Assembly: GCF_050624435.1 (NCBI RefSeq)
Contig: NC_134535.1
Coordinates: 125,909,731 to 125,973,730 of the forward strand
Direction: 5' to 3'
Origin: Tenrec ecaudatus
Taxonomy: Eukaryota > Chordata > Mammalia > Afrosoricida > Tenrecidae
Length of the DNA stretch: 64,000 bases
Position 1 is the stretch's first letter. Every line of letters begins with the position of its first letter. Position numbers and translations under genes: made by a program. Below the pieces are notes generated by a model that searched no databases, was not told the DNA's origin, and worked only from the letters and a program-made list of their open reading frames with translations. Positions 1 to 16,691 of the stretch are shown in pieces.

Positions 1-325
1 GGGAACCGTTTACAAGGATCTTCATATATCACCCTCGCCGAAGGACAGACAACAGAAAAGTAGGCGAATGGAGATGTTGTGAGTGTAAGATATGACAAAA
101 TAATAAAAATTTATTAATTATCAAGGGTTAATGGGGGGTTGGTTAGGGAGAGAAAAATGAGGAGCTCTAGGAGAAAGCAAATATTTGAGTATGATGAGGG
201 CAACAAATGTGCTTGAAACAATGGATGGATGGATGGATGGATGGATGGATGGATGGATGGATGGATGGATGGATGGATTGCGATAAAAGTTGCCTGAGCC
301 GGCAATAAAATATTTTGTAAAGGCA
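1..325 (+). repeat. L1-type 3'-end repeat (+)
   Basis: This is the 3' part of the window's commonest LINE-like repeat, ending in GGCAATAAAATATTTTG. It matches the copies at 14400-14755 and 40560-40900. Its TGTATGGATTG segment has expanded into a GGAT array. Confidence 0.75.
221..278 (+). repeat. (GGAT)n microsatellite
   Basis: A nearly pure run of about 14 ATGG/GGAT units lies inside a LINE 3' end, grown from the short TGTATGTATGGATT motif of that repeat. Confidence 0.95.
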
Positions 326-334
326 AAAAAAGAT

Positions 335-600
335 ATGCGGATGGCAAGATTTTGTCTTATCTACTTTGAACATATTATCAGGAGAAACCAGTCCCAAGAA
401 AATATCCTGATGCTTGGTAAAATAGGTGATCAGTGAAAAAGAGAAACACGCAAAAAATAATGGATGACGCAGAACTGCAACAATGGGGGCAAACAAAACA
501 ATAATTGTGAGATGGGGCTGGACCAGGCAGTCTTTTACTTTTTTATATATAGGATTACTATAGGTCAGACCAACTGAACTGCACATAACAGCAACAACAA
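335..600 (+). repeat. RTE1-type LINE 3' end (+)
   Basis: The text follows the 3' end of afrotherian RTE1 (CATATTATCAGGAG, ATGCTTGGTAAA, CAACAATGGG) and finishes with the ACAACAACAA tail. The same unit occurs at 61850-62035 and in reverse at 43290. Confidence 0.75.
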
Positions 601-1126
601 TATGCTCTTTTCATATTTATTTCATAATTCTGTTTTTGTTTTCCTCTTGAGGGACCAGACTCATTAGAAGTAGTAATAAGAACCGATCTGCAATAAAGGA
701 AAGCTGCATTGAGAATCAGCCATTACTCATACTAATCCTGCATCAGGTTTAGTTCTCTAGAAAAGTAAAACCAGTGAGGCTTGTATGGGCATGTCTATCA
801 AAAAAGACTTCCATCAAGATGTAGCCCAAACAATTGTAGAAGTAGGTTAAGTTCAATGTGGTTCAGGGCCATGGATGAGCTGTAAGCTGAAGTCTTCTAG
901 TGACTTCTATAGCTGGGGGGGCTGATGAAAGGAAACAGGAATATGAAGACAGAAAACACAGGCTGCTGGATGCAGAGTTGAATGAATCTGAAATTAGCCA
1001 TATTAATTCAATTTTAGCAGCCAGCTGATGACTACTCGGATTAGTATGTGAAATAACTGGAGTTCAATGAACCAGATGCAGGATCCAAATCCACAGTAGA
1101 CATGCACAGTCAGCTTATACTAGGAA

Positions 1127-2425
1127 TATAAAGGGGTATCCAAGAGAAAGGACAATATACCTATTTCCCTGTAAGCTAGCATTGAGAAACTTGTTCTGAG
1201 TTAGTGTGGGTGCATGGGGACTGTTCTCTCACGTCACAGTGATTTTTTTTGTAAAAGCAGGTTCACTTGAACCTTTTGTGTGTGTGTGATGGCCAATTTA
1301 AGAGAACAGCATGTGGCAGTGACATTTTGCTTCCTGCTTTAGAAAACTGCCATGGGAAATGTTGTAATCTTGAACACAGCTTACAAGGTCAGCGCTATGG
1401 GAAAAACTCAAGTGTACAAGTGGTTCACTCATTTCAAAAAAGGTGAAATAATGATTGATGACAAACCTCATTCTGGACATCCGATGACCTTCCCTAAAAG
1501 AGGAAATTGTCAAAAAAAATTTGTGCACTTGTGCTTCAAGACCGATGACGGGCCATTGAAGAGGTGAGGAAGTTATCTGGACTGTCTTGGAGATCAGTTC
1601 AGCTTCCAATTTTAGTGGAAGATTTGTGAATGAGAAGGATCACCGCTAAATTTGTTTCTGGGGTTCTGACTGAGCAACATAAAGAACATCGAGTAGAAAC
1701 ATACTGTTTTTTGAAAGAACAGCTCTGAAGAGACACAGACTTTTTCCCAAAGTCATTCCTGGTGCTATTCTTATGACCCCCAAAGCAAACGTCAATCAAG
1801 CCGGTAAAGGACACCATCATCACCTCGCCCAATAAAGCCCAGGAAGTGAAATCAAAGATCAAAAAGATACTCATTTGCTCTCTGATGTGAGGGGGATAGT
1901 GCATTTGGGCTTTGTTCCACCAGGTCAAACTGTTAATCAAGCTTTCTATTTAGAGATTCTGAAAAGATTGCGTAACAGCGTGTGACAAAAAAGGGCCTGA
2001 TTTGTGGCAGACGGGGCACAGGTTGTGTCACCACGGCAATGCACTTAATCACACAGCCAGGTCAGTGCTCAAGTTTGGGCAAAAATCAGCATGCCTCTGC
2101 TGCCCCATGCACCTTACTCACCTGACCTCGCTCCATGCAACTTCTTTTGTTCTGTGAATAAAGAGGGACATGAAAGGACAGCGATTTCACTGTGCAGAAG
2201 TGGTGACAAAAAAATGAGGAAGGTGCTGTCAGTCATCCAAACAGATGAGTCTGAAAATATTTCCAGGAAGGGAATCTTAGATGTGACAAATATATTACGT
2301 GTAATTAATGGAGAGTACATTGAAGGTGATAAGGTTCTTTTGTAAAAAAAATGATAAAAATAACAATAATAAATGTTAATGTTTACCTTTTTAAAAATTC
2401 TAGTTTTTCAGGGGTTCCCCATCAT
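1127..2425 (+). mobile_element. mariner (Tc1/mariner) DNA transposon, full length, decayed
   Basis: Broken transposase reading frames are visible: MGKTQVYKWFTHFKKGE (helix-turn-helix part) near 1396-1446 and SPDLAPCNFF (catalytic aspartate region) near 2115-2144. Stops and frameshifts separate them, so it is inactive. The 5' end is AAGGGGTATCC at 1130; the 3' end is near GGGGTTCCCC at 2410-2420. A nearly identical copy lies at 63077. Confidence 0.85.
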
Positions 2426-2559
2426 AGGCCACAGCTTGAATGAAAGCTCTCACAGATATCAATGCTGTGATTCAATTAAGGAGGTCTATTCTCCTCACAA
2501 CTGCTTAGCAACTTCACCGAAGAGCCATCCTGAATGTAGATCACATCATGGGAGAACCC

Positions 2560-4690
2560 TGGTCCACCCAGTTTACATGAAATCTAACTATCACAGAACC
2601 TATATATACAGTACAAGGAATCACTGTCAGCTCCAGTGTCATTATCACAACTGTTATGATGTTTGAGCCCAAGATTACAACCAATATGTCAATCCATCTC
2701 CTTTATGGTCTTCCTCTTTTCCCTGACTTTGTGCTTCACGAAGCATGATAACTTTATGTGAGAACTGGCCTTTCAGGATCACACCTCCAAAGTACCTGAG
2801 ATGTGCTATCCTAGTTTCAAAAGAGCATTCAGGTGTACTCCCTCCCAGAAGAAATATTTTTCTTCTAACAGTTCATACCCTCCAATATTCTTTGACAGAA
2901 TCATAACTCAAATGTATCCATTATTCACCAGTTTGTCTTCCTCATTGTGCAACTTTCACATGCAGATGAGGCGATTAGAAATTTCACAGTTTTGGTCAGG
3001 CACAGTCCTCCAAGTGACATCATTGTTTCTGAACACCTTGAAGAAGTCTTGTGCAGCTGACTTGCCCAATTGTCTGCTGCTTCCATAAGCACTGATTATG
3101 GATTCAAGTAAATGGAGTATCTGAAAACATCAATCCTTTTCCCATTTATCATGATATTATCTATCAGTCCAGTTGTGAGGATTTGATTTTCTTTGCACTA
3201 AGTTGCAATCCACATGGAAGGTTGTAGCTTTGGGTTTTCATCACTTCAAGAGCTGTTAACTTTCAGCAAGTAAGGTTACATCAACGTACGCTTGTTAATG
3301 AGCCTCCCTCCGATCCTGGTATGTTCTTCTTCATAAAGCCCAGCTTCTTTGACTTTTTGCTCAACATACGGATTAAACTTGTATGGTGAAAGAAAACAAC
3401 ACGAAGCGCACCTTTCCCGATTTTAAACCAACCTGCCTGTGTTACGTTCAAATAACTGTCTCTTGTTCAATGCACAGGTTCCACGTGAGCACAGTTTAAT
3501 GTTCTAAAATTTCATTCTTCAAAATTTTATCCACAGTTTAATCCACATCCCCTTCTGGATCTGATTTGACTTTCTGAATTGCCCATCTATCCAGTGCTGT
3601 AAACACTTCTGAAATATCTTCAGCAAAATTTACTTGCATAGGATATTAAAGCTATTGTTCAATAATTCCACATATTCGAGGATTATTTTTATCTTGAATG
3701 GGCACAAATACAGGTCTCCTCCACTCCCCTGCCAGGTGTTCCAGGTTTCTTGGCATAAATTAATGAATGTTTGCAGCAGTGCATCAATTTGTAAAAACAT
3801 CTCAGTTGGTATTCATTCTGTCAGTTCCTGGAGCCTGGCTTTCCTCTAACATCTCCAGTGCAGCGTGGACTTCTACTTCAGTACTTCTTTTCTCTATTGT
3901 ATGCTACCTTGGAAAGGGTTGGATGCCAGCTCATCCTTTTGGTGCAGTGATTCTGTGTATCCTGCTTTTGATACTTCTGGTATCATTCAATATTTTGCCC
4001 AGAGACTATCTTGCAATATTGTAAGTTGAGGCTTGAATTTTTCTCTTTGTCTTTTTATATTAAAGTGTGCTGACTGGGTTCTACACTTTTTATTTCTAAT
4101 GGTAGGACCTTGTGTATTTCATTAAACTGCTTTACTTTGTCTTCTTAAACTGCCTTTTGAAATTTCTATTCAGCTCTTTAGGACAGTTCATCATTTCTTC
4201 AATTTGCTTTAACTGATCTGTTTTCAAGAACAAGTTTCAGAGTCTCCTGTGACATGCATACTGGGTTTTTGTCCTTTGTCCTTTTCTTTCTGTCCTGTCT
4301 CTTAATTACTTTTATCTTTCTTTCTTTTGGATTTTATTGGGGGCTCTTACAGCTCTTATCACAATCCGTACATATGTCCATTGGGTCACACATATCTGTA
4401 CATATGTTGTCATCATCTTTTTCAAAACATTTTCTTACTACTTGAGTCTCTGACATGAGCTCCTCATTTCCCTCCTCCCTCCCCCATACTTTTATGTTTC
4501 TTCAGGCATGATATTCTTGATGTCATCTCACAGATCATGTGATCTTCAATCATTAGTTTTCAGTGCCTCAGTTCTGTTCGTGAGGCAGTCACAAAGTCAG
4601 ATGGTATATATCCAAACTCACAGTTTGGCTCTCATGGACTTGTTCTAATTTTCTTCAGCTTCAACCTGAATCTGCACATGTGATCGATTT
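2560..4690 (-). repeat. RTE1/BovB-class LINE, reverse, decayed
   Basis: Read on the - strand this follows the coding and 3' part of an RTE LINE known from afrotherians. Recognisable pieces include ATTTATCATGATATTATC, CAGTCCAGTTGTGAGGATTTG and TCCTCTGACAT-like text near 4240. Many stops break the reverse transcriptase frame. A LINE 3'-end fragment interrupts it at 4322-4492. Confidence 0.8.
4322..4492 (-). repeat. L1-type 3'-end repeat (-), inserted in RTE LINE
   Basis: A reverse-strand 3' end (TTTTATTGGGGGCTCTTACAG) about 170 bp long splits the RTE element. RTE text resumes at TTCTTCAGGCATGATATTC. Confidence 0.75.
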
Positions 4691-4744
4691 GATTTTTTGG
4701 TGAATTCCTATTTTCTGAGATTCATACTTTGGACATTCTACATT

Positions 4745-5480
4745 CTGATTATTTCTTTAATCATTTTATTCGGGGCTTGTACAACTCTTATCACAATCCA
4801 TACATACATTCATTGTGTAAAGCACATTTGTACATTTGTTGCCGTCATCATTCTCAAAATTGTTGCTTTCCACTCCTACCCCTGGTATCAGCTCCTCATT
4901 TTTCTCCTCCTTCCCCACCACCCCCTCTATCATGAACCATTAATAATTTATAAATTATTATCCTTTTGTCATATCTCACACACTCTGACATCTCCCTTCC
5001 AACTTTTCTGTTGTCCATTCCCCAGTTAGGGTGTTATATGTAGATACTTATAATCAGGTCCTATTTTCCACTCCACCTTCCTGGTATTGCCACTCTCAGC
5101 ACTGGTCCTGAAAAGTTCCTCTATCCTGGATATCCTGTGTTTCCAATTCCTATCTTTACCAATGTACATCCTCTGGTCTAGCTTATAAGGTAGGATTGGC
5201 ATCATGATACTTTGAGGTGTGAAGAGGAAGGATTTAGGAACTAGAGGTAAAGCCCACAGATAAAAAGCACACCAGCCTGAGTGATCATGAGGTGTCAAAG
5301 GGATCATGTATCAGGCATCAAAGAACAACAACAACAAAAAGTCATTGTGAATGAGGGGGAGTGCAAATTGTTGATTCAAGACCCATCTGTAGGCAACTGA
5401 CCATCCTTACATAAGGGTCTCAGTGAGTGGATGAGCCAATCTGGGTGCAGGATAGCAACAGGGAAACCACATTATAATTA
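4745..5480 (-). repeat. L1-type 3'-end repeat with 5' inversion
   Basis: 4745-5247 reads as the reverse strand of the repeat, while 5248-5480 reads as the next upstream part in forward orientation. This is the pattern left by twin priming. Confidence 0.7.
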
Positions 5481-6599
5481 ATAATGGATGTTTGCTGCTG
5501 CTTATTTCCATTTGCGTCACATCCATTAGCAAAGAAGGTCCCAAAAAGTTTTGTTACGTCACGTTGTTAAGGTGGACTCCTTTGGGGAGGCTGCCCTTCC
5601 ACAGGCATATTTTGAGTATCTTTTAACCTAAGAGACTCATATTCCAGCCCAATATCAGATAATGTTCTATTGCTATTCACAAGCTTTACAATGGCTACTG
5701 TTTTAGATGTATACCGCCTCTTCTTTCTTCCTAGTCTGTTCTTAGTCTGTAACCTCTGATGAAACTTGGACATTGCAGGAGACCTTGCTGTTATTTGAAA
5801 TGCTTATAGCATAGACTTCTAGGTTTACAGCAACACACAACAAGCCTCCACACTACAACAAACTTACAGATATTTGCAGCAGCCATGTGCTGTGTGTTAT
5901 AGTAAGAGAGGGGACAGATATCCATCACTCTGGAGCACACCCTGACCAACATTAACATATCTTGTCCTATCTCAGGCAAGAAAGCACAGAATTATTAGAG
6001 CAAAAAGTATTGACCCTGTCTGTGCCCCTCAACAATATCTGCAAAAAAATACAAAATGTCCTTAACGCTCACCTTATCCATGAACCTAGATCTAAAGTCC
6101 ACGAGTGTCTGTTTTACTTCTTGTGATTTTTCAGCCTAATGAACTCCTGCTGTTATCACTGTCCTTGTTCCTTATCAACCAGCTGATTCCTACTCAGAAC
6201 TGCGCTCTGTGTACTCGGTGCAGCTGCTCCTGAGCGTGGTCAGCCTGTGTCCTTGCAGAAGCAGGTCACTAGGTCTCTCTCCCAAGGCACCTCTGATCTG
6301 ATATAGAAAGGTTTGGGCTCACAATCAAGAGGTCAACCATTAGCCCCAGTCCCGTATTCTTCATGATACGATATAGCTAAAGAAAAAATGCAAAGCATCA
6401 CCTTATGCCCCTCATGTTCGTTTGTTAGGGTGGATGTGGAGCTTCTGATTTCACTGTGCTCCTGATCTTCCTGTTCCTTTATGCTCAATGAGCCCTAGGA
6501 AATCCTGTCCTGAAACACTCAACCCTGGTACTGATTTGAACTTCTCTCCAGTGCTCAGCTCTCGCTAACTCAGTTCTTCCCCCTTGTCTTTTTTGTCAG
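5481..6599. other. Gene 1 intron, unresolved
   Basis: I see no SRCR-like coding and no repeat that I can name. The last 40 bp before 6600 are the pyrimidine-rich acceptor tract. Confidence 0.5.
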
Positions 6600-11068
<4,469 letters not shown>

Positions 11069-11200
11069 TACCATTTGCAGGACAATTTTATCAGTGAAGA
11101 TTTGTTTATATTTTGCTTCACAAAATAAATGTGGATTTTATCTGTTCTATTACTGTAATGCTGGAAATAATTCATAATAAATATTCTGAGTTTCCAAACC
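11069..11200 (+). promoter_or_regulatory. Gene 1 3' UTR with two AATAAA polyadenylation signals
   Basis: Two canonical AATAAA hexamers follow the stop, at 11124-11129 and 11176-11181. Cleavage is therefore expected near 11145 or 11195-11200, giving a very short 3' UTR of about 80 to 130 nt. A T/G-containing stretch lies downstream of the second signal. Confidence 0.75.
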
Positions 11201-12168
11201 CAGTGTCACTCTCTTAATGATCTAGGAACATTCATCCCTTTTAAATGGAGAAAGGTAAGTCTTCATCCAAATGCCTTTCCCAGTGTGATTTCTCACTTGT
11301 AATCTCGGTATATTACCTCTCCACCGACTCCATTCAGTCTTTATGTACAGCAATGTTGTTGCTTTCCCTACATATCATGAAACCCTGAAATCATGTCTTA
11401 CACTGAGTATTTGCTCTTAGGAAGACTAACTTATGAAATGTGTAGTGAATAATCCAGAATATTCCACATTCTACCAAAACCTAGCAGTGAGGTCCAAAGT
11501 GCGTGGGTAGATGAGGTGGATAGAAAATAGTTGCAACAGTTCTCATTTTCTACATAGTGAAAATAACAAAAATGTTTAATTCTCACTTCCTTTTCCCTTT
11601 CTTAGCTACACGTACGTACTCAAAGAATTCACTCTCCGTGCCAATTTCATGTCCTATTGTTCACCAAAGTGATTATTAATGGACACCTAGATTCAGGAAA
11701 AGGGCCTAAAGTTTGGGGTAACATCATCTCATGCCTTGTATTTATCTAGAAGAAGAGCCATTCAAATAGTTGAGACAAACCAAATTTGAAAATTTATTTA
11801 GAAATTTCATCCTTACCATTTTTTCCTAGAATCGCTCTAAATATAAATGTCTTAGACTGGGCTTTCTAGAATAGCAACATCATTGGGGCATAGAGAGTGA
11901 GATTTCTGATGCAGGCAATGGTTCATGCAGCTATAGAGACTGGCATGTTCAGAAACCGTGGATCAGGCATCTGGTTTCTCCTGACACATGTAGTTGCAGG
12001 GGCTAATGAATCAAAATCAGCAGAAAGCAACGTGTTGATTCACCACTTTCCAAAACTACCATAGGTAAGATGGCAAACTACTGGCTCATAACTTTCAGAG
12101 GCTGACAACTGCCAAGAATCAGAAGTCAGATGATGACGTCAATACAGAATCCAGAGTAGTGATATAAA
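11201..12168. other. Intergenic DNA, unresolved
   Basis: AT-rich sequence after gene 1 with no coding or named repeat seen. Confidence 0.5.
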
Positions 12169-12260
12169 TGTGTATACATGCACACATACATAAACACACA
12201 TGTATGCATATGTGTGTATATCCACATATGTGTGTATGTATATACACATATTTACATACA
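12169..12260 (+). repeat. TG/CA/TA-rich microsatellite
   Basis: Imperfect ACAT, TGTATG and TATA units next to the left end of a mariner element. Confidence 0.8.
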
Positions 12261-12671
12261 AATATATGCAAGGGGGTACCCTGTCAAAACCCCAGAATTT
12301 TGTTTTTTGAAACTATGTATTTAGATTTTTTTTAACAAGACAACTTTATAACCTTCTAAGTTCTCTCCATTAAACTTTATGAATTTGTCAAATCTGTGAT
12401 TCCATTCTTGGAAACATTTTTCAAATTCATCTGTTAGAATGGTTGACAATACCTTTCTCGTGTTGTTTTTTTCTTCTTCGCCACTTCTACGCAGTCAAAT
12501 CACTGTCCTTTCATGTCCCTCGTCATTTGTGGAAGCAAAAAGAAATCGCATGGAGCAAGGTCAGGTGAGTAAGATGTGTGGGGCAAGAGAGGCATCCTGC
12601 TTTTTGCCCAAAATTGGCACACTGACATGGCTGTGGGAGCAGATGCATTGTCATGGTGGCAAAGCCTGTTC

Positions 12672-13810
12672 CCTAGACAGGAGGAAAGTAAAAATAAATA
12701 GAGGAAAGAACTTGGAGGCAAAAGACATTTATAGAGGTATAAATATAGCCATGTATACATATATATTAGTATATAATGATAAGGATATAGGTTTATGTAC
12801 ACATATTTATATGTTAACTATTTAGGTAGCAGACAGGCATTGAGCTTCTACTGAAGTCCTCCCTCAATGCGCGAACATTTTGTTTTAATAATCTGCTAGT
12901 CTGTGATGTTCCACTTTCCGACACAATCACTGAAGACAAAATGGGTGTATAAGTAAAAGTGATGAAGAAAGCTGGTGGTGCCTGGCTATTGGGTGATATC
13001 ACGGCTGAGTCTTAAAGGCTTGAAGTTAAATAAGTGGCCATCTACTGGGAAGCAACAAAGGCCACATGGAAGAAGAACACAAACCTGTGTGATCACAAAG
13101 GTGTCAAATGGTCAGGTATCAGGCATCAGAAGATCCAAAACAAATAATCATATTGATGCAAATGATGGGAATCAGAAAGGAGACCCAAAGCCCATCTGTA
13201 GAGAACTGAACATTTCCTCACAGAAGGGCCACAAGTTAGGAATGAGCCAGCCAGGGTGCCCTATTGCACCGACAAAACACACAACATTCCTCTAGTTTTT
13301 TCATTCTTCCTTCTCCCCACTATCATGACTCCAGTTCTCCCTTACAAATCTGGTTAGACAGAGCATGTACACTGGTACACATAAGAACTGGCAACCCACA
13401 GAATCCAGGACAAATCAGCCCCTCCGGAGCAATAATGGGAGTAGCAATGCCATCAGGGTAAGACGAAGGTGGAGGGAGAAGGGGAATAAAGGGAGTAAAA
13501 ATTACAATGATCGATATATAACTGCCGCCCCCCCCCTGAGGGGTATGAAAAACAGAAATATGGGTGAAGGTAGGCAGTGGAAGGTATAAGAAACAAAAAC
13601 TATAATAATTTATATTTTATCAAGAAGTCATGAGGATGGGAGGATGGAATAGAGAGGAGAAAAAGAGGAGGTGATACCAAGGGCTAAAGGAGAAAGAAAA
13701 TATTTTGAAAATGATGATGGCAATATATGTGCAAATATAATTGAATCAATTAGTGTATAGATTGTTATAAAAATTGTAGGAGTCCCCATTAAAATGATTT
13801 ATAAAAATAA
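12672..13810 (+). repeat. L1-type 3'-end repeat (+), first copy inside mariner
   Basis: Matches the copy at 31480-32600 from GACATTTATAGAGG to the AAAATGATTTATAAA end. A C-run lies at 13527-13536. Confidence 0.8.
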
Positions 13811-13864
13811 AATGTAAACCTGTGCCCTATCTGCCATAAATCAAAGTTTTTCAGAACCTTTCCA

Positions 13865-14840
13865 TAGAAAGTTAAACAGTCTGACCTGGTGGGACACACT
13901 CCAAATGCACTCTTACAAATGTGGCGAAGAAAGCTCATGGTGCCCGGCTATCAGAAGAGATAGTGTCTGGGGTCTTAAAGGCTTGAAGGTGAACAAGCGG
14001 CCATCTAGCTCAGAAGCAATAAAGTGCACATGGAAGAAGCACACCAACCTGTGTGAGCACGAGGTGCCAAAGGGACCAGGTATAAGGCATCATGCAAATA
14101 TATATATACCATATTGAATGAAGGGGGAAGTGCAGAGTGGAGACCCAAAGCACATTTGTCGGCCACTGGTGATCCCCTCACAGAGGGGTTTAGGAGAGGA
14201 GATGGGTCAGTCAGGGTGCGATGTAGTACCGATGAAGAACACAGCTTTCCCCCAGATCCTGAATGCTTCCTCCCCCCAGCTACCATGATCCGAATTCTAC
14301 CTTGCGGGACTGGATGGGGCAGAGTTTGTGCACTGGTGCATACAGGAGCTGGAGGCACGGGGAGTCCAGAGTGTATGATGCCTTCAGGACCAGGGGTGTG
14401 AGGGGTGATACTGGGAGAGTAGATAGTGAGTTGGTTGGAAAGGGGTAACTGATTACAAGGATCCATATGTGACCTCCTCCCTGGGAGATGGATGGCAGAG
14501 AAGGCAGGGAAAGTAGACTCCGGATAGGGCACGATGTGACAAAATAACAATCTATAAATTATCAAGGGCTGATGAGGGATGGGGGAGCGGGGAGGGAGGG
14601 GGAAAAAAGAGGACCTGAAGCAAAGGACTTAAGTGGAGAGCAAATGCTTTGAAAATGATTAGAGCAAAGAAATTATGGATGTGCTTTATACAATTGATGC
14701 ATGTATATGTATGGATTGTGATAAGAGTTGTATGAGCCCCTAATATAATGGAAAACACCACAAAAAAAACAAAACAAAAACAAAAAAAGTGTTGTGCAAG
14801 CCCCTAATAAAACGATATTTTGACAAAACTTTTAAAAAAA
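13865..14840 (+). repeat. L1-type 3'-end repeat (+), second copy inside mariner
   Basis: Opens near CTTACAAATGTGGCGAAG and ends in GAGCCCCTAATATAATGG, then A-rich sequence and a short repeat of the 3' end (GCCCCTAATAAAACGAT). Confidence 0.75.
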
Positions 14841-15579
14841 AGAACTCAAATGAGTGTCGTCTTTATCTTTGATTTCACTTGATGAGCATTTGGCGGGTGA
14901 AGTGACAATGGCGTCTTCTAATTTATTGATGCTTATCGTGGCAGTCGTCAGTATAGCATCATGCCTCATCACTAGTAATGACCTGGGGGGATAGTCTGTG
15001 TCTCTTCAGAGCTGTTCTTTCCACTTGATGCTCTCTTTCTAGGCCAGTCAGAACCCAAAGCACATATGTCACAGTGACCCTTCTCATTCACAAACCTTCT
15101 GTTGAAATGGGAAGCAGAACCGAGCTCCAAGACAGTCCAGATAACTTCCCCATCTCTTCAGTTGTCTGTCGTCAGTCTTTGAGCACAAATGCATGAATAT
15201 TGTCAAAATTTTTGTCTGTCCGGGAAATTGATGGATGTCCAGAATGAGGTTTGGCAACAATTGGCGTTTCGCCTTTTTTGAAAAAAGAAAACCACTCGAA
15301 CACTTGAGTTTTTCCCATAGTGCTATAAGCCGTGTTCAACATCACAACAGTTTTTGTGCCATTTTTCTCAAGTAGGAAACAAAATTTCACAACCACATGC
15401 TGTTCTCTTAAATCAGCCATCAAACACATACAAAAACGGTTCAAGTGAAACTGCTTTTATGAAAAATTCAGAGAGAACATAACCAGGCGACACCACTAGG
15501 TACACTAACTCAGAGCAAGTAGCCCCATGCTTGCCTCACAGCTTTTTCCCAGTTTGGGGGGAGGGTATCCCCTCGTGTA

Positions 15580-16425
15580 CCAGAGCAAGTAGACCACAAT
15601 TCTGAAGAAACTCCTCTCACAATTGATTGACTGATCACATCAGGTCACATCATGGGAAATAATTACATTATTAGAGAACAGACTAATTACATCATGATAA
15701 AACTGCCAAATTACTGAGAATCTTGGTCCAATCAAGTTGGCATATAACGTTAACCAACACAGTGTTTTTCTTCCCAGTTCAAATAAGTGTGTCCTGTTTA
15801 ACTAACTCAGTGAGTGATAGGCTGGATTACCCCAAATATGTTCTATATGCTCCCCTTTAGAGATCATCACCCATAAATGCAGTAACTTGCTCACAACTCT
15901 ATCTCGCATGCCATGTGTTTGTTTGCAGAAACTGTAAAGCCATTAGACCTTCTAGAGGTAAGCCACAGTCAGGGTAGAAGACCCTGCAGAGGGTCTCCCA
16001 ACAACTGCCAACTAGAGCCTGAGAGAAGGTGACAGCTCTATCGTCAGGGAGAAGAAGACAAGGGAGAGTATGGACACGGATACCAGGAACGTATAGCGAA
16101 TTGTGTGTTATAAGTGTTAATAAAGGAGACTACTGGGATGAAACTTAAAATACATTGCAGGTCTATGGGCGTCATTTCCAAAATGCATTGCTTCAAAATT
16201 GCTTTCCTCTGACTAGTGTTTAAATTCAAACAAGATCCTGCTGTCATGATTCTGGGAAGAGAGAGCTATCCTGTAAAAGCAGTGGAGGAAATATTATAAC
16301 TCTAAAACATTCACAAATAGCAAATTTATGGAGTGAAGATAGTGCTGAGCTAATGAAAAGACGGAATGTTCCTTAAATCAATATAAATACAATTATCTCT
16401 CGATCCTGCAATATCTCTACTTGTA
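15580..16425. other. Intergenic DNA, unresolved
   Basis: No coding or nameable repeat seen between the mariner and an L1 fragment. Confidence 0.45.
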
Positions 16426-16429
16426 TACA

Positions 16430-16670
16430 CCCTAAATAAAAAAGAAAACAATACAGACAGACATATGCACATCTATGTTTACTGCAGCAATTTCCATCAT
16501 AGCAAAAAGATGGAAACCATCAAACACTCCAATTATAGTGAATGGAAAAATAAACTCTGGAACATTCATACATGGAATATTATGCATCAAAAATATGATG
16601 ACTTCACTGCAAGATGTGGAAAATAGAGAACATGATGCTTAGCAAAGTTAGTGAATCAGATAAAGATTTT
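16430..16670 (+). repeat. L1 3' fragment (+)
   Basis: Follows the mammalian L1 ORF2/3' end text (TAGCAAAAAGATGGAAACC, GGAATATTATGCATCAAAA). Confidence 0.75.
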
Positions 16671-16691
16671 TAAAAATTCTGGCTTCTATTT

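Larger units (their letters stand above)
12267..15577 (-). mobile_element. mariner transposon (-), split by LINE insertions
   Basis: The right end (reverse strand) reads CACGAGGGGATACCCTC and the left end TGCAAGGGGGTACCCTG. Each is flanked by TA, at 15578-15579 and 12265-12266. Transposase remains lie at 14850-15444 (N-terminal: MGKTQVFEWFSFFKKGE) and 12460-12660 (C-terminal: SPDLAPCDFFLLP). LINE 3'-end repeats fill 12672-14840. The protein is broken and inactive. Confidence 0.8.

Noticed and set aside
1298..1940. Reverse-strand open frames over the mariner
   Set aside because: They are shadows of the + strand transposase remains, as their repetition at 63061-63804 shows.
12169..12260. Repeated short units as a CRISPR-like array
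   Set aside because: It is an imperfect dinucleotide microsatellite, without spacers, in mammalian DNA.
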